Shown piece by piece: positions 1-13,908 of a stretch of 64,000 nt of DNA. Location of the stretch: the NCBI GenBank assembly GCA_963854835.1, contig OY978527.1, positions 19,067,345-19,131,344 of the forward strand. The letters are read 5' to 3'. The position numbers were made by a program, and so were the translations under genes. The notes beneath the pieces are model-generated. The model did no database searches and was not told where the DNA came from. It was given only the letters and a program-made list of their open reading frames with translations. The DNA comes from Megamerina dolium. Its lineage: Eukaryota; Arthropoda; Insecta; Diptera; Megamerinidae. Numbering within the stretch: the first letter of the stretch is position 1; each line of letters starts with the position of its first letter.

Positions 1-210
1 TTCATAAATAAAAAGTACATAAGTATGCAAAATTATTCGTATCGTATAACTTTTGAGAGAATCAGGCAAATCTAGATTATGTATGAAGTATATGTAAGCT
101 TAAATTTAAAACCTATCTCAATACAATGCTTTCGAAGACATCATATTGCGCTTACTTTTACACACAAATTCATGCGAAATAAAAAGGGTGAGGGAAAACC
201 AACAACCAAA

Positions 211-1761
211 TTACGACATTGAACTGCAGGGCAGACGTGGTGAACCCATCTGAGTGAGTACACGATCCAACCATTGGAGAGGACCATTTAAATGCAGCTC
301 AATCCAACACGGTGTCGATGTAACGGTTTGTCGACGGTACTCAGCACCCCAACCTTTCACGAATGACATGCGTATGGTGCACATGCGTGTTAACTGGTAG
401 ACGGCTTCGAAGCCTTGCGACACCGATTGCGACAAAAGTGCAGCAAATTCCTGATTATTAAATATTTTCAAATTGCATCCAGGCGGTATTTTACAAACGG
501 TTGCTGGATGCCAGCCGTAACGTTGATTACAATTGGGACTTTGTACAAATATCGCCGAATCGCTGAGACATTCGGCAAATACCTCACCGCCAATATAATA
601 GAGACGCACTCCTTTGCCGATGTGGCGTCTTGTCTGTTCGACCACCTCATTGCGATTAACGTTCGACAATAGTCCGAGACAGAAACGTTCCGAATTAGAA
701 GGATCTGTGAAGCCATCCACCGTGATGGATGGCTGTGAGGCGTGAAACGTTTCCCCGACGCGCGTATTAAGCTCATAGTAAGAAATGGAACACCAGAACG
801 CCGGTTCATGGTACATAACGGGTGCAGCGTCGGCAGGTGGCGTTAAACGTGACATATTCATATTATCATTGGTATCCAATGGATCACCATCTTCGCTCAT
901 ATATCCGGGCGGTGGTGTGCCCGTATTTGGTATGCTGCTGCCTACACTAAGAACTGATGATTGTGAGTCCATGCTGCAGGCACCGTTAGCGCTGCCCTGT
1001 GGCACATTCGTATTGCTGCCCGGTGGTGAGTTACAAGTCATTTGTTGTTGTTGTTGTTGTAAATTCGGAGATTGACTCATGCCACAGCTGCTGTTACTGC
1101 TGCTACTACCGATAAATACCGGCGGCGAATGCTGCTGATGAAACTGATGCTGTTGATGGTGCTGTTGCAACTGCTGATGATGATGATGATGCTGATGATT
1201 TTGCTGCTGATGCGGTGTCGATAGTTCAATATATTGTGGTGGACTCAAAGAAGTGCTGCGTATTATCGTGGCATTGTACTCTATATTATTTGGTATCTGA
1301 TGAATATGATTATCCAGTGGATAATCTGCTATAGAATCAGGCGGTGTTGGCAACGATTTCGGCACTAGAATCGATAATTCAATCTTTTTGTAGTGATATG
1401 GATTGATGCAGATTTCGTCTTTGCGCAAATGATAGGCATATTCGCAATGATCCAATGCCTTCAATTCATTTTGTGATTGTAAATCTGGCCAACGCCACAA
1501 ACGGCAATAAATGACATGCGGCAAACCTTTGCGCGTATTCTCTCCGCCCGCTGTGGGCTTACTGCGTTGTATGGTCACACAACGTGTATTGCAATTCTGT
1601 GTCGATATGGCACGTTCGAGTTCTTCGAGCGCAGAATTTTTCTTAATCTTCTTCACTAAATTCTTAACGGCCTTCTCCGACCACTTACCCTCAACAGAGT
1701 CTTCGTTTCCTTTTTTTAGTGCTAACAAACGTTTTACTACTTGTGGAGTGAATGGCAACAT
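211..1761 (-). CDS. Smox: Smad2/3-type receptor-regulated Smad (Smad on X orthologue)
   Basis: This is the TGF-beta/activin-branch R-Smad, phosphorylated by the type I receptor, which then enters the nucleus with Smad4 (known of the family). The 516-aa protein has an N-terminal MH1 domain (about residues 1-135, beginning [13 protein letters not shown]), a long linker rich in His and Gln (around plus-strand 1020-1215) with a PPGY motif that binds WW-domain ubiquitin ligases, and a C-terminal MH2 domain (about 320-516). The L3 loop [17 protein letters not shown] is the Smad2/3 type, not the Mad/Smad1 type. The C-terminus CSSMS is the SSxS phosphorylation motif. The coding sequence is open in one exon. 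I start at ATG 1761: the frame runs a few codons further upstream but only to a GTG, and MLPF is the family's usual N-terminus. It appears intact and functional. Confidence 0.97.
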   Translation of the reverse strand: MLPFTPQVVKRLLALKKGNEDSVEGKWSEKAVKNLVKKIKKNSALEELERAISTQNCNTRCVTIQRSKPTAGGENTRKGLPHVIYCRLWRWPDLQSQNELKALDHCEYAYHLRKDEICINPYHYKKIELSILVPKSLPTPPDSIADYPLDNHIHQIPNNIEYNATIIRSTSLSPPQYIELSTPHQQQNHQHHHHHQQLQQHHQQHQFHQQHSPPVFIGSSSSNSSCGMSQSPNLQQQQQQMTCNSPPGSNTNVPQGSANGACSMDSQSSVLSVGSSIPNTGTPPPGYMSEDGDPLDTNDNMNMSRLTPPADAAPVMYHEPAFWCSISYYELNTRVGETFHASQPSITVDGFTDPSNSERFCLGLLSNVNRNEVVEQTRRHIGKGVRLYYIGGEVFAECLSDSAIFVQSPNCNQRYGWHPATVCKIPPGCNLKIFNNQEFAALLSQSVSQGFEAVYQLTRMCTIRMSFVKGWGAEYRRQTVTSTPCWIELHLNGPLQWLDRVLTQMGSPRLPCSSMS

Positions 1762-2286
1762 TTCACGTTCAGGCACAGCGATCAGTGTGCACTCTCGCGT
1801 ATTTTAGGCGATATCTTAGTACGTACTCTAGGTAGTCTTCTGTGCGAATTGCGCCGTTAAGAATTTTGCTTTGTTTGAGTAACACTGTTTATGTCGCGTT
1901 GGTGTGCAAATTAGATCTAGAATGATGAATATTTTCTGAAAATGTAATTTTGATGCACATAGCTAATTATATGGAATTTATATACAAACGTGTTCGAGAA
2001 AATAAGAACATGGGCAAACGACTTGAAAGTAGTATAACAATTTGCGTCCTTAATTTACTAAAATCTCTATTAGACATTATCATTACTTATATATTTATGA
2101 TCTTAATATTTGGAACAGCTAATTTTGGAAGTTTTATAACAACGATGATCAAATTAAAGAACAGATTCATTTTTGATTTAAATTTTAGTATATTAAACAC
2201 TTAAATTTGTATACTACTTTTAAATCGTTCGCCCATGTTATTCTTATTTCGAACACGTTTGTAGATGTGCAGGTGAATTTAATATA
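1762..2286 (-). other. Upstream region of Smox
   Basis: This AT-rich DNA lies between the Smox start codon and the Harbinger element. It probably carries 5' UTR and perhaps promoter sequence, but I see no convincing TATA or initiator motif and no further coding exon. The Harbinger insertion sits about 525 bp upstream of the start codon. Confidence 0.35.
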
Positions 2287-2524
2287 TGCCCCTATTGCGG
2301 TTCACAACTTTTGTAACAGTTTGGTCGCCGTCGAGAAATTCATATTGCCGTTCTCAACTCGACTGGCGGCTGATTTTTTTGATTGTGTTCATTATTTTTG
2401 TGGTATTGCAGTTTGCAACTCTGTTTCAGTTTGGTCGACAAGCACGTTAAATATACACCACTGCTCATAAGCAGTTGTGTTTGCATCAGTTGCAGTTTAC
2501 TTTAAACTAATAAAGCCAAAAATA

Positions 2525-2664
2525 ATGGAGATATCGTAAGTAATAATTAGCTTGGCTTCATATTGTAATTTCTCAACATTTTATACATTTTCAGAAGTTT
2601 AAAAATTACAACCAAAGCTCAATTTGAGAGGCTTGTTCAACTAATGGACCAGAATCCAAGCTAA
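2525..2664 (+). pseudogene. Harbinger Myb-like accessory protein, N-terminal stub
   Basis: ATG at 2525, an 11-nt exon ending before GTAAGT (2536), and an acceptor TTTTCAG ending at 2594 join in frame. The product is a 26-residue peptide that includes TTKAQFERLVQLMDQNP, then TAA at 2662. The motif resembles the start of the Myb/SANT-like second protein of Harbinger elements, which helps the transposase bind DNA. Everything downstream is missing. The stop may be native to the truncated copy or a later mutation. Call based on motif and context. Confidence 0.6.
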
Positions 2665-2798
2665 CAAAGTAGACGTGAATCTAAGAAAATAAGATTTTTT
2701 TTTTAAATAATTTAAGTTATCTTCCATTTACCAAAAAAGACTGAAATGAATTTAAAAAATAAATAAGAGATAAATTTATTGAGCTTGGAAAGAACGCA

Positions 2799-3244
2799 TT
2801 ATATTATTTCTGATACTCCTTGCAGCGTCTGTTTCGTCTCCAATACATCTAATACTTCTTTTAAAACAAGTGACATTGTAGAATGAGCCACTCCTATATT
2901 GAAGTCATTGCCGCTGCTCTTCTGGTAGCTTCCATCAGCGAAAAATCTAAGAGCAGCACACAATTTCAATATTGGTGGCATAGATACGACACGCACAGAT
3001 TTCTTGAAATGGTCTTTTACGTCATCCAGCAAAAAGCAAAATGCCTCTTTGCTCAGTCGAAAATAGCTAATAAATCTATAAAAAAATTTATTATTTGCTT
3101 TTATTTATTTTGAACAATATTTATACTTTTCGCTAGGTAGTTCAAGAGGGTTAGAGTCATCACGAATTTTTCTCCGTAAGCGTAGCAAATCAATTTTCGC
3201 GTCTTCGTTTTCATCTTCATAAAACAAATCTACACTAATATCCA
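2799..3244 (-). pseudogene. Harbinger transposase (HARBI1-like), N-terminal fragment
   Basis: Exon 1 starts at ATG 3244 (MDISVDLFYEDE...) and ends about residue 43. A ~55-bp intron with GTATAA donor and TATAG acceptor leads into a frame containing FRLSKEAFCFLLDDVKDHF and LCAALRFFADGSYQ, the helical region that precedes the catalytic domain in PIF/Harbinger nucleases. The frame stops just after 2799. None of the catalytic DDE residues is present, so it cannot encode an active transposase. Both splice sites look usable, so a short protein resembling a DNA-binding domain could still be made. Confidence 0.7.
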
Positions 3245-3468
3245 TTTTAAATAATTTTCACAGCAAAACACAATTGTATATTTCCTTAATTTTTACTTTT
3301 AATCGACCACTTTTCTGTCATAAGTGATATTTTAAGCTGGTAACGCCATAACAATTTCAACCGAAAACAGTGGTGTACGACAATACCAAAAAATAGTTTG
3401 GTCTTGTTGAAGTCGGGTCGACTCTAAGACGACCAAACTGGGTTGAGTGGTGAACCGCAATAGGGGCA

Positions 3469-4186
3469 ATAATAGTATTATAACGAGAGCTAGTGTAGAA
3501 AATTTAGTGATACATAAAAACTACGTTCTGTCTTAAGCTGCTGATTGATATCCAATTGCATCATTGATGGAACTGCTCTCAACTGATTGTCAATGGTAGT
3601 TGTTCATTCAAATAGCAATTAATATACCTCATTATTTAGCGGATTTTTTTTTTAATCTAATTAAATATCGATCTTGTAATTTTTTAGGAAATACATGGAT
3701 CCTAATCTCAAGTTTTAAATTCATCCTTTCTTATTATACTACATACCACAAAATAGAAATCTGTATTATGCAAAATTGATAATTAAAGTTGGATTTTCTG
3801 TATTCTTATAAATTTCCTTTTTTGATTCGTACATTGAGGAAATTAGATAAGCATGATACTTATAAACTTAGTTTTTCTTCTGAATTTTATCAAACAAAAT
3901 AAATTTCAGTCAAATAATTAACTCAAAAATGAAATTGTGCTGCAGTCATTAACATTAATTTATTTTTCGATATATTTTGGTCTTTTCAGGAAATATTTCA
4001 TTGCATATAGCATTCTCAACAGCATTTAATTGATTTTGTCGATTTATTTTGATTTTCTAAAACGGCATTATTGGAATACATATATGATTTAATGAAATGG
4101 TAAAAATGAATGATAACGAATGGACTTGCTGATACAACAACGAAAAAGAATAGATCCTACAACCATATGTCATAGGAACAACATAA

Positions 4187-4192
<6 letters not shown>
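3469..4192. other. AT-rich intergenic DNA, nothing recognised
   Basis: No open frame of note, no inverted or direct repeats found by eye, and no RNA gene. Confidence 0.5.

Positions 4193-4254
<62 letters not shown>
4193..4254. repeat. (AT)n microsatellite
   Basis: About 60 bp of uninterrupted alternating AT. Confidence 0.95.
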
Positions 4255-4256
<2 letters not shown>

Positions 4257-4609
4257 AGCAGCAAAGATTCTATCAAATTTGGAATATTTTCAAACTTTGG
4301 GCTATTTGAGAAAGTGCTTAATATCAAATCGCTTTTAAATATATATCAAACATAAATGATTACTAAATATACATACATACAGTGACGGCCACATAGTTAG
4401 CACTCTTCTTTTGTGAGAAGTTAACGCTGGCACTTTTTAACCTGCAGCAGATGTTTTGTGTAGTAATAATCGTAAGTAATCTTCGGCCGATTGTGGGAAG
4501 TTCTTCGATATATCGTATATTCAATATGTCCTATTCCATAATACCGCGAAAAACTTTGGAAGTTCTTCATTATTTATTATATTTTCAATTCGTTAGAAAT
4601 TTTGGCATA

Positions 4610-6218
4610 CAGTCAGGGACTAAAGTTTAAATACACCCATAAAACATCGCTTTAAATAAAAATAAAGCATTTTAACACAAATGTAAGTATGCAGTTTATT
4701 TTTAGTTGAATAATGACCAATATCGAAAACCAAAACAATTCACTTTTTTTCATAGATAACTTAAAATTCATCAAAAACTAAAAAAATACATGGGACAAAA
4801 GTTTAAATACAATACAAAATTTTCTTTCTTTAGCTGATTTTAGCTTAATTAAAAAACGTTAAACTTAAATTAATATTTGGTAGGTCCGCCTTGAGCTTCA
4901 ATGACTGCCTGCAGACGACGTGGCATAGACAGAACCAAATTTTCTGTTTCGGATGTGCTGATTTCTGGCCAGGCCTTTTTCAGAGCCTCTTTAAGGGATT
5001 CTTTGTTCTTTAAAGCTGCGCGATTGATTTTTCGGTCCAATAATTCCCAAGCGTGTTCAATTGGGTTTAAGTCCGGTGATTGGGTAGGACTACAGAGCTG
5101 ACGTGGAGCATAATACAGCAACCAGTCCTTCACCAAATGCGCGGTATGCTTAGGGTCGTTGTCTTGTTGAAATATCCAACTTCTTCCCAGACCCAAACTA
5201 TCCACAGAAGGCTGCAAATTTTGTTCCAATATACTTTTATACATGTGTTTGTCCATTATTCCATCGATAAAAGCCAAGTGTCCCACGCCAGCTGCTGCAA
5301 TTGCTCCCCAAACCATCACACTACCGCCCCCATGTTTAACGGTTGGTATTAAATTTTTGGTTTGAAGTGCTGTGCCGGGCTTGCTGCCCGCCATCGCTGC
5401 CAAAAATATTAAATTTAGATTCATCTGTGAATAAGACTCTTCGCCAAAAGTCCTCATCCATATCCTTGTACTTGTTTGCAAAATCCAGACGAAGTTGTCT
5501 ATTTTTTTCAGAAATAAGCGGTTTTTTACGTAGAACTCTGCTTCGATAGCCGTTATACCGTAAAGCTCTTTGTACGGTTTTTGGGTGAACATGTTTGCCT
5601 GACACCGCAGCAATACTACCGGCTAATTTTGGCGCACTTATTTTTGGATTTTTGTCCACTTCTCTTAGGATAAAGTTTACATCTCGGCGAGAAAGTTTTT
5701 TTGGTCGACCAGTTCTGGGCCTATTTTCCACTGTTTTGTAAGTTTTATATTTTCTTATTACGTTTTGCACACTTGCACAGGACAAATTCAAAATTTTTCC
5801 TATATCACGGTAGGATTTGCTTTCTTTAAAGTATTTAATTATTAAATCTTTAACACCAGACTCTATTTGTTTTCCTTTGCCCATTATTTTGCTTTCAAGT
5901 CTACCGACTACGATGAAATCACTAATAATACTGAATAAATATGCGTAAGTGAAGAAAGCAAAAAAAATATAACGGTACTTTTCCAAAGAAATTGCAAAAA
6001 CACGTGTTTTCTTGTATTGTATTTAAACTTTTGTCCAACGTATTTTTTGAGTTTTTGATGAATTTACAGTTATCTATGCGACAAATACAAATTTTTTGTT
6101 ATTGTGTTTGCTTACTGATAGACTGCAAAAAAACTGCTTACTTAGATTTTCGCAGCAATGCTTTATACGAGTTAAAATTAAGATTTGTGGGGTGTATTTA
6201 AACTTTAGTCCCTGACTG
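4610..6218. mobile_element. Tc1-like DNA transposon with IR/DR ends
   Basis: The element starts CAGTCAGGGACTAAAG at 4610, ends with the complement at 6218, and is flanked by the TA duplication at 4608-4609 and 6219-6220. The outer 29 bp are perfect inverted repeats. The arms extend inward for roughly 200 bp with lower identity and contain a second site, GGACAAAAGTTTAAATACAA, near 4794 and, inverted, near 6030. This repeats the GGAC(T/A)AAAGTTTAAATACA core of the outer end, so each arm carries two direct repeats, which is the IR/DR layout known from Tc1-like elements with two transposase-binding sites. Length 1,609 bp. The transposase is frameshifted (separate entry), but the ends look usable in trans. 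Confidence 0.93.
4870..5884 (-). pseudogene. Tc1-like transposase, frameshifted
   Basis: The protein starts at ATG 5884 (MGKGKQIESGVK...). It has a paired-like helix-turn-helix region with a GRPKK hook. The catalytic domain shows VLFTDESKF (first Asp), VMVWGAI, WIFQQDNDPKHTA (second Asp) and SPDLNPIEHAWELLDR (third acidic residue, Glu). The DDE spacing and GGSVMVWG motif are those of Tc1 rather than mariner. The two halves are in different frames: reading shifts near 5395, just after FGSDGG, so a small indel has destroyed the ORF. No other stop interrupts either half. The combined length of about 340 aa is normal for the family. Confidence 0.93.
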
Positions 6219-8433
6219 TAAGTGCAGGATAGCACACCCTGAGGAAAAAAATAATTACTAATTGCTTCGAATAAAGCCAATACGATATATTTCGAGCCCT
6301 CGCCACCGTTCTTTAAAATTACAAACGATCAATCACCGCTACCAGCGTCGTCCGTACGATCTCTCACGATCGTTTATTGATAAACTCAATCAGTAACTCA
6401 TTTTGAGAAGAATGAATTTTTAATGCCGTGGTTATGTTATTAATTTTCCGTTTCACCAATTTAGATTGTTGGGTGGTAAGACATGATTGCTGAGACAGAG
6501 GTGTAATATTTTGTACCTTCGTATGACGCAGTTGCTGTATTATTTTACTTTTGTTTTTCTATGCAAACTCTTGTGTTGAATTTTTTTATAAAAGAAGTGA
6601 AACGAGTGCTTAGTTTGTATCTTTTGTCTTCGAACTAGAGTTTACAGAAAGACAAGTTTCTGCGTGAAAAATAAGATGAATTATTTTACGTTTTTAACCA
6701 AAATTTCAATACCAAAATCTGTCAAAAAGCTGATGCTAAATTAATGGTGAAACTTAATTTTGACTATAAAACGGTGGCTTCTGTTTTCAAAGTTATCAAA
6801 GTAATTGTGCTGCATTAAATTTCAATTGATTTCATAATGGATACCGCGCTGAATGATTTATAAAAATAACAACCATATATGTATGTTGAGAATGTGTGTT
6901 TTTGAAACGATAATCATAGAAGTGTACTGGGAAAAATAATTGAGTTAATGAAAAAGTACCAACGAAAAATCGCCAAAAAAGAAAACGATCAAGTGGGGTA
7001 AAAATGGCAAGAGAAACGAAGTACAAACGGCTCTTTCACATTCATGACAAAGGATTTACAACATAACAACTTCTGGCCTTCAAAAATTACATAATGATGA
7101 CCCATGCGAAATTCCAGACCATTCAGCGGCTCATTGAAAAGGATATAAAAAAAAATGAAACGCCAATTGGAAAAGAAACACTGCCAGATCTAAAACTGGC
7201 AGTGTTGCTGGTATTTCTAAATAAAATAATAAATTTAAAGTTATAGAATTTCTTTGTTTAACGAGAAAATTATCTCAATCAGTACATACTCAGATTATAA
7301 AACAAACGCGAATAGCTTTCTTTTAAAGGGAATTTATATAATTAATGTTTACAATTTAATAATCCTTCGTAGTTGTCAACATAATCAACATTATATAATA
7401 ACATGTATGTACGCAACACCCGTAAAGAAATTTTGCATTATTTAGAAATATTTTTTCTCACATTTTCTTTTCTTTATATAGAATTTCATAAGGCAACGCT
7501 GGTGAAATTGGTCTGACTGGTGTCGAGAACAGCAATCGAACTGATTGACATGCATATGTTCATTATTGGAGTTAATTTTTCATTTTGTATTGAAGCCAAC
7601 AATTTTTTTATTGGCGTTCAATTGATTGATAATATAACCACTGCATAACCGATCGCGATCGTTCATTTCACTATTAAAGTGAAAAATTGATTTTTAATAT
7701 TATTCCCATTAAAAAATAACATTTTACATAGTTATAGTCTATATTATATTAAAAAATTAATTCACTTCAAGTATTTCATAACAAACATTAAATAAAATGA
7801 AGATAAAATTTAATACGCTCGTAATCGATGAAAAATACGATATTTCTCACTTCAGCTCATTTTCGAATGTATATTATACAAGCCTATCATGAACAAATTT
7901 CCGTGCGAAATTTTTCCCTTGTCAGCAATACATTTTAGATTACATTAGATTGGCCTGATAGCGATAAATTCTTAAGCAGAAAAACGTTCACCAATAAAAA
8001 GAAACGAACGTTCATTTTTGAAAGAAGCAATTTTTAGTATTAGCTCTCGTGGTTGCGAATTATCGGTTTCTAACGTTCGTTAATTTAATGTGTATACATA
8101 ACCTTCTTTTTCACTAAGTGAACGTTCGTTTATCGTTTTATCACTGTAAAAACCATTCGAAGATGATTTGATATAGATTGTATTTTTAATCGAGCGTATT
8201 TTTCCCGAACTCTGTAATATGAGGTATCAAATAAAAGGTATTTTTAAGATGTTATATGTATATGAGTAAAAACTTATATAACATTTTATATAAATTATTA
8301 TATTTTTAAATTATGAAGAAAATAAATTTGTTATAAAAATATTTTAAACTAAATTTTTATTAAAAAATGCATTATCAAAGTTTTTTCAAGTAGCCGGACA
8401 GCTTCACGACTAACTAAGTAATTTAATACACAT
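6219..8433. other. AT-rich intergenic DNA, no gene recognised
   Basis: There are only short chance frames. Around 8000-8140 the palindromic octamer GAACGTTC recurs several times (for example AACGAACGTTC and GTGAACGTTCG). I cannot connect this to a known site or element. Confidence 0.4.
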
Positions 8434-8443
8434 CTGAATTTGA

Positions 8444-8768
8444 AAGAATAAATATGTGACTCTTAAAGCCCCAAAAGATTCTTTGGCCGAGCTTTTCTTT
8501 CATTACTGAAAGGGACCTACTTATTTTAGGTGGTTCGGAACGGCAGAACTCTTGCGACATCACTTTTTCTGAGCTTTGTCAGAGAGTTCTTTTAGAAACT
8601 TCCATGCAGGAAAAATTATCAATTGCTTGCAGACAAATGGATACCGTTCGAAAGGAAAATTTTTTCGATATTAAATTTGTTTTTGTTATGCTTCAGTCGG
8701 GGATTGAACCCATACAACCTACAGATCAGAAGGCCAACACACTAACAACTGAGCTACGGTACCCATAC
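8444..8768 (-). mobile_element. tRNA-headed SINE, copy 1
   Basis: Read on the minus strand, the right end is a tRNA-like head with an A-box-like CTCAGT.G block (here mutated) and a B-box GGTTCAATCCC, followed by a ~250-bp body and a short AT-rich tail. A perfect 10-bp target duplication CTGAATTTGA flanks it at 8434-8443 and 8769-8778. The same ~330-bp sequence recurs near 21.1, 23.3 and 48.1 kb. The body contains the family's conserved blocks, including the segment about TTCTGAGCTTTGTCA. It has more mismatches than copy 3, suggesting an older insertion. Confidence 0.88.
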
Positions 8769-8778
8769 CTGAATTTGA

Positions 8779-11200
<2,422 letters not shown>

Positions 11201-11214
11201 ATACTAATGTAAGT

Positions 11215-11374
11215 TACACGAATATTTGCAGCATCGAAACAAATGTTAACAAAAAGAAATAGACGATAACCAGAACAAGCCAACGAGAAAGAAAGGGAAG
11301 AATCTCGACTACGATCAATCGAATCCCGAACGTGATTACGTAATTACACCGATACAGTATCAGAGGCAAAATTT
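11215..11374 (+). mobile_element. LTR fragment, TGTAACG-type family, copy 3
   Basis: This matches part of the LTRs at 51.5 kb (complement) and 52.4 kb: GCATCGAAACAAATGTTAAC, the AACCAGAACAAGCCAACGAG block and CCGAACGTGATTACG. It lacks the LTR start, and the 3' part is cut off at the poly(A) end of LINE copy A. A segment including the TATA region present in the other copies is deleted. Solo or truncated remnant. Confidence 0.6.
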
Positions 11375-13908
11375 TTTTATTTTTTTTTTTATTTTACTAG
11401 CCTTTTTATTGGATCTTTCTAAAATTATTTAGAAACTAACAATAAGTATTCAAATCTTACAAACTAAATAAAACTATGTGATATCCCCTACGTTCCATCA
11501 CAATTTGGTGAGTCGCGAGATGTAGCAATTTTACAGCATATTCAGTGTGTCTTTTCTTTTTAATCGACGATGCCCCTTGTTCAGCAACAATTGCCTAACA
11601 AGGGGATTCGGATGATTGTGTAATTTTTGAATGTAGCTTCTGCAGGACATTGCAACTTCCTCAGAAATTGTGGATACATTTAAATCTCGATGGATGTTAA
11701 CGTTCCTCATATACCAAGGCGCGTTTACAATAATTCGCAGACGCTTGGATTGTATTCGCTGCAATTTTTCGATATTAGAGGGAGATGCGGTGCCCCAAAA
11801 CTGAATACCATAAGTCCAGATTGGTTTCAGGATTGCTTTATATAATAGCACTTTGTATTCAAGATTCAACTTTGATCTTTTGTGTAACAGCCACCATAAC
11901 TGATTCATTTTAAGCTTGATCTGAGTTTTCTTTGCCTCTATGTGATTTTTCCATGTCAGCCTTCTGTCGAGGTGAATACCCAAGTACTTTGTTGAGGAAC
12001 ATTGTGGAACTGATTGGCCATTAATTTTAAGTGGGGGACATGTATCTAGCCTTAGCGTAAAGGTTACATGTACGCTCTTTGATTCATTGACTTTTATACG
12101 CCATTTTGCTAGCCAAATTTCGATAGAATCGACATGAGTCTGCAGGAGTTTAGTAGCTTCTATGGGGTTAGAGCGAGAGCACAATATTGCCGTATCATCA
12201 GCAAAGGTCGATATGAATGTATAGTTATTGTTGGGCATATCTGAAGTGTATAAGAGATACAGTAAGGGACCCAAAACGCTTCCTTGAGGAACGCCAGCGT
12301 GAATATCCAATGGATTTGTTGTGTAATCCTTGTGATGTACGAGAAATTGTCTTTTCGTGAGGTAGCTACTAAGCAATGAGGAGACATTTGCAGGCAGTAA
12401 TAGTTTGAGTTTGTAAATAAGGCCATCGTGCCATACTTTATCGAAAGCTTGAGTGATATCAAGAAAGACAGCTGAGCAATACCTTTTTTCTTCAAAAGTG
12501 TTCCTTATCAGAGTTACAATGCGGTGGACTTGTTCTATTGTGCCGTGCTGTTTTCTAAATCCAAACTGATGTTGAGGAATCAGTTGGTTGAGATTAATAA
12601 ATGGAGTTATATTCATGACAAGTAGCTTTTCGAATACTTTAGAAAGTAGAGGCAGGAGGCTGATAGGTCTGTACGCAACTTTTGTAGGGTCTTTTCCTGG
12701 TATTACTATCATAATAATTTTTGAAGTTTTCCAGCATTTGGAATAGTGTTTAATACGAAGGATAGCATTGAAAATGTGCATGAGATGAATTACTGAAGCC
12801 GGCGGTAGCTCTTTTATCATTTCACCGGTAATTTTATTTGGGCCAGGTAATTTTTTTGGGTTTAAATCTTTGTAAATTGCTTTGAATATGTCCTTTTTTT
12901 AATTTTGAGCTTTATTGAGCAAGGTTGAGAAGTTAATTTCGGTAGTGAGAACTGTGAAGAGCGTGGACTGGGTGTAAACACACTTTGTAGGTGGTCTGCA
13001 AAAGCCAAACCCTTCTCACAGTTGCTTCTAGCCCAATTACCGTCACTCAAACGGATGGGAGAATCAGTGAGAATTGGCCGATTTGAATTTTTTGCTGATT
13101 TACACAAAGAGCTTGCATAACTTTGTGCAGGTGGCTAAGCTGAGAGCTAATGAGAGCAGCTGGTTGAATTTTTCGAGTGCTGAGTCTACATCGTGTCCAT
13201 TTCTTAATACAGTACTCAGAGGAAGATGGGAATTTATATATTTCTTGAATTTTAACCAGTCTATTTTCTTTCTAACACAATTGCTTTGGGGGCTTGGTGA
13301 TTTTATAGATATTACCGTGGGTGAGTGGTCAGATGATAGATCATAATTACACTCTGTGGAGATATTTTCCATCTGCAAACCTTTGGCGACTCCAAAGTCT
13401 ATGAAATCGGGTATTTTCCTCTTGTCCGTCTGCCAATATGTCGGTTGACCATTTGAAATAACATCGTAGCCGTAGTTAGTGATGATTGAACATAGTCTTT
13501 TGCCTTTTGGAGTTATTAATCGGGAGCCCCAGTGAGTGTGTTTGGCGTTGAAATCGCCAGCAACCAAGAATTTGCTACCAAGAGTTGAGAAAAATTCTTT
13601 ATATTGCTGTTCGGTAATACTGTATCTTGGGGGACAGTATATCGCAGATATTACTAGCTTAGAGATGTATTCTTCCAGACATATAGATGTTGCTTGCAAG
13701 TAGACGCTACTAAAATCTTCAAGAACGTGATGTTTTATTCTGCTTTTTATCAATATGGCAGTTCCTCCGCGTGCCTTACCATGCGGATGATTTGTGGTGT
13801 ACAGTTTGTAATATGGTATTTGGTAGCAATTTTTGTCAGTGAAATGGGTCTCAGATATCATCATTATGTCGATTTGGCTGGATTCAAGAAATTGAATTAG
13901 CTCCAAAC
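11375..13908 (-). mobile_element. Jockey-like LINE, copy A (5'-truncated)
   Basis: A non-LTR retrotransposon on the minus strand, ending in an A-rich tail complementary to about 11371-11398. Its 5' end is at about 13908, where the sequence switches abruptly to a BEL gag. It carries the ORF2 endonuclease and reverse transcriptase and lacks ORF1. It is very similar to copy B at 33-36 kb and shares its internal deletion and frameshifts. The flanks differ (LTR fragment on the 3' side, BEL gag on the 5' side) and I see no target duplication, so this is probably not a simple insertion. Confidence 0.9.
11531..13908 (-). pseudogene. LINE ORF2 (endonuclease + reverse transcriptase), copy A, broken
   Basis: Endonuclease blocks are visible: MMISETHFTDKN, VAGDFNAKHTHWGSR and DLSSDHSPTVISI. 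After a stop at about 13100 a different frame holds the PIRLSDGNWARS linker (12862-13107). After a second shift at a run of seven A (complement of 12892-12898) the RT follows from about 12862 to 11531 with PISLLPLLSKVFEKLL, AVFLDITQAFDKVWH, GVPQGSVLGPLLY, TFADDTAIL (FADD catalytic motif) and a YLGIHLDRRLTWKNHI thumb region. About 70 residues of the linker are missing compared with the related LINE at 54-57 kb. It is inactive unless supplied in trans. Confidence 0.9.

Larger units (their letters stand above)
2287..3468. mobile_element. PIF/Harbinger DNA transposon, internally deleted
   Basis: Imperfect terminal inverted repeats of about 40 bp begin TGCCCCTATTGCGGTTCAC at 2287 and end with the complement at 3468. 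An inner block AGTTTGGTCG is shared by both arms. The element is flanked by the 3-bp direct repeat ATA (2284-2286 and 3469-3471), as expected for this superfamily. Inside are the first exons of both Harbinger genes: the Myb-like gene on the plus strand from 2525 and the transposase on the minus strand from 3244. They converge on a deletion at about 2680-2800. The element is 1.18 kb, whereas autonomous elements are usually 3-5 kb, so it is non-autonomous. Confidence 0.85.

Noticed and set aside
1762..1776. Longer Smox N-terminus
   Set aside because: The upstream extension begins at GTG. The ATG at 1761 gives the family's N-terminus.
4378..4440. Terminal repeat of another DNA transposon (CAGTGACGGCCACATAG)
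   Set aside because: It looks like a Tc1/mariner end, but no inverted partner was found in the window.
6900..7220. Possible Tc1 or mariner transposase remnant
   Set aside because: A few residues in one frame resemble transposase linkers, but no catalytic motif or terminal repeat supports it.
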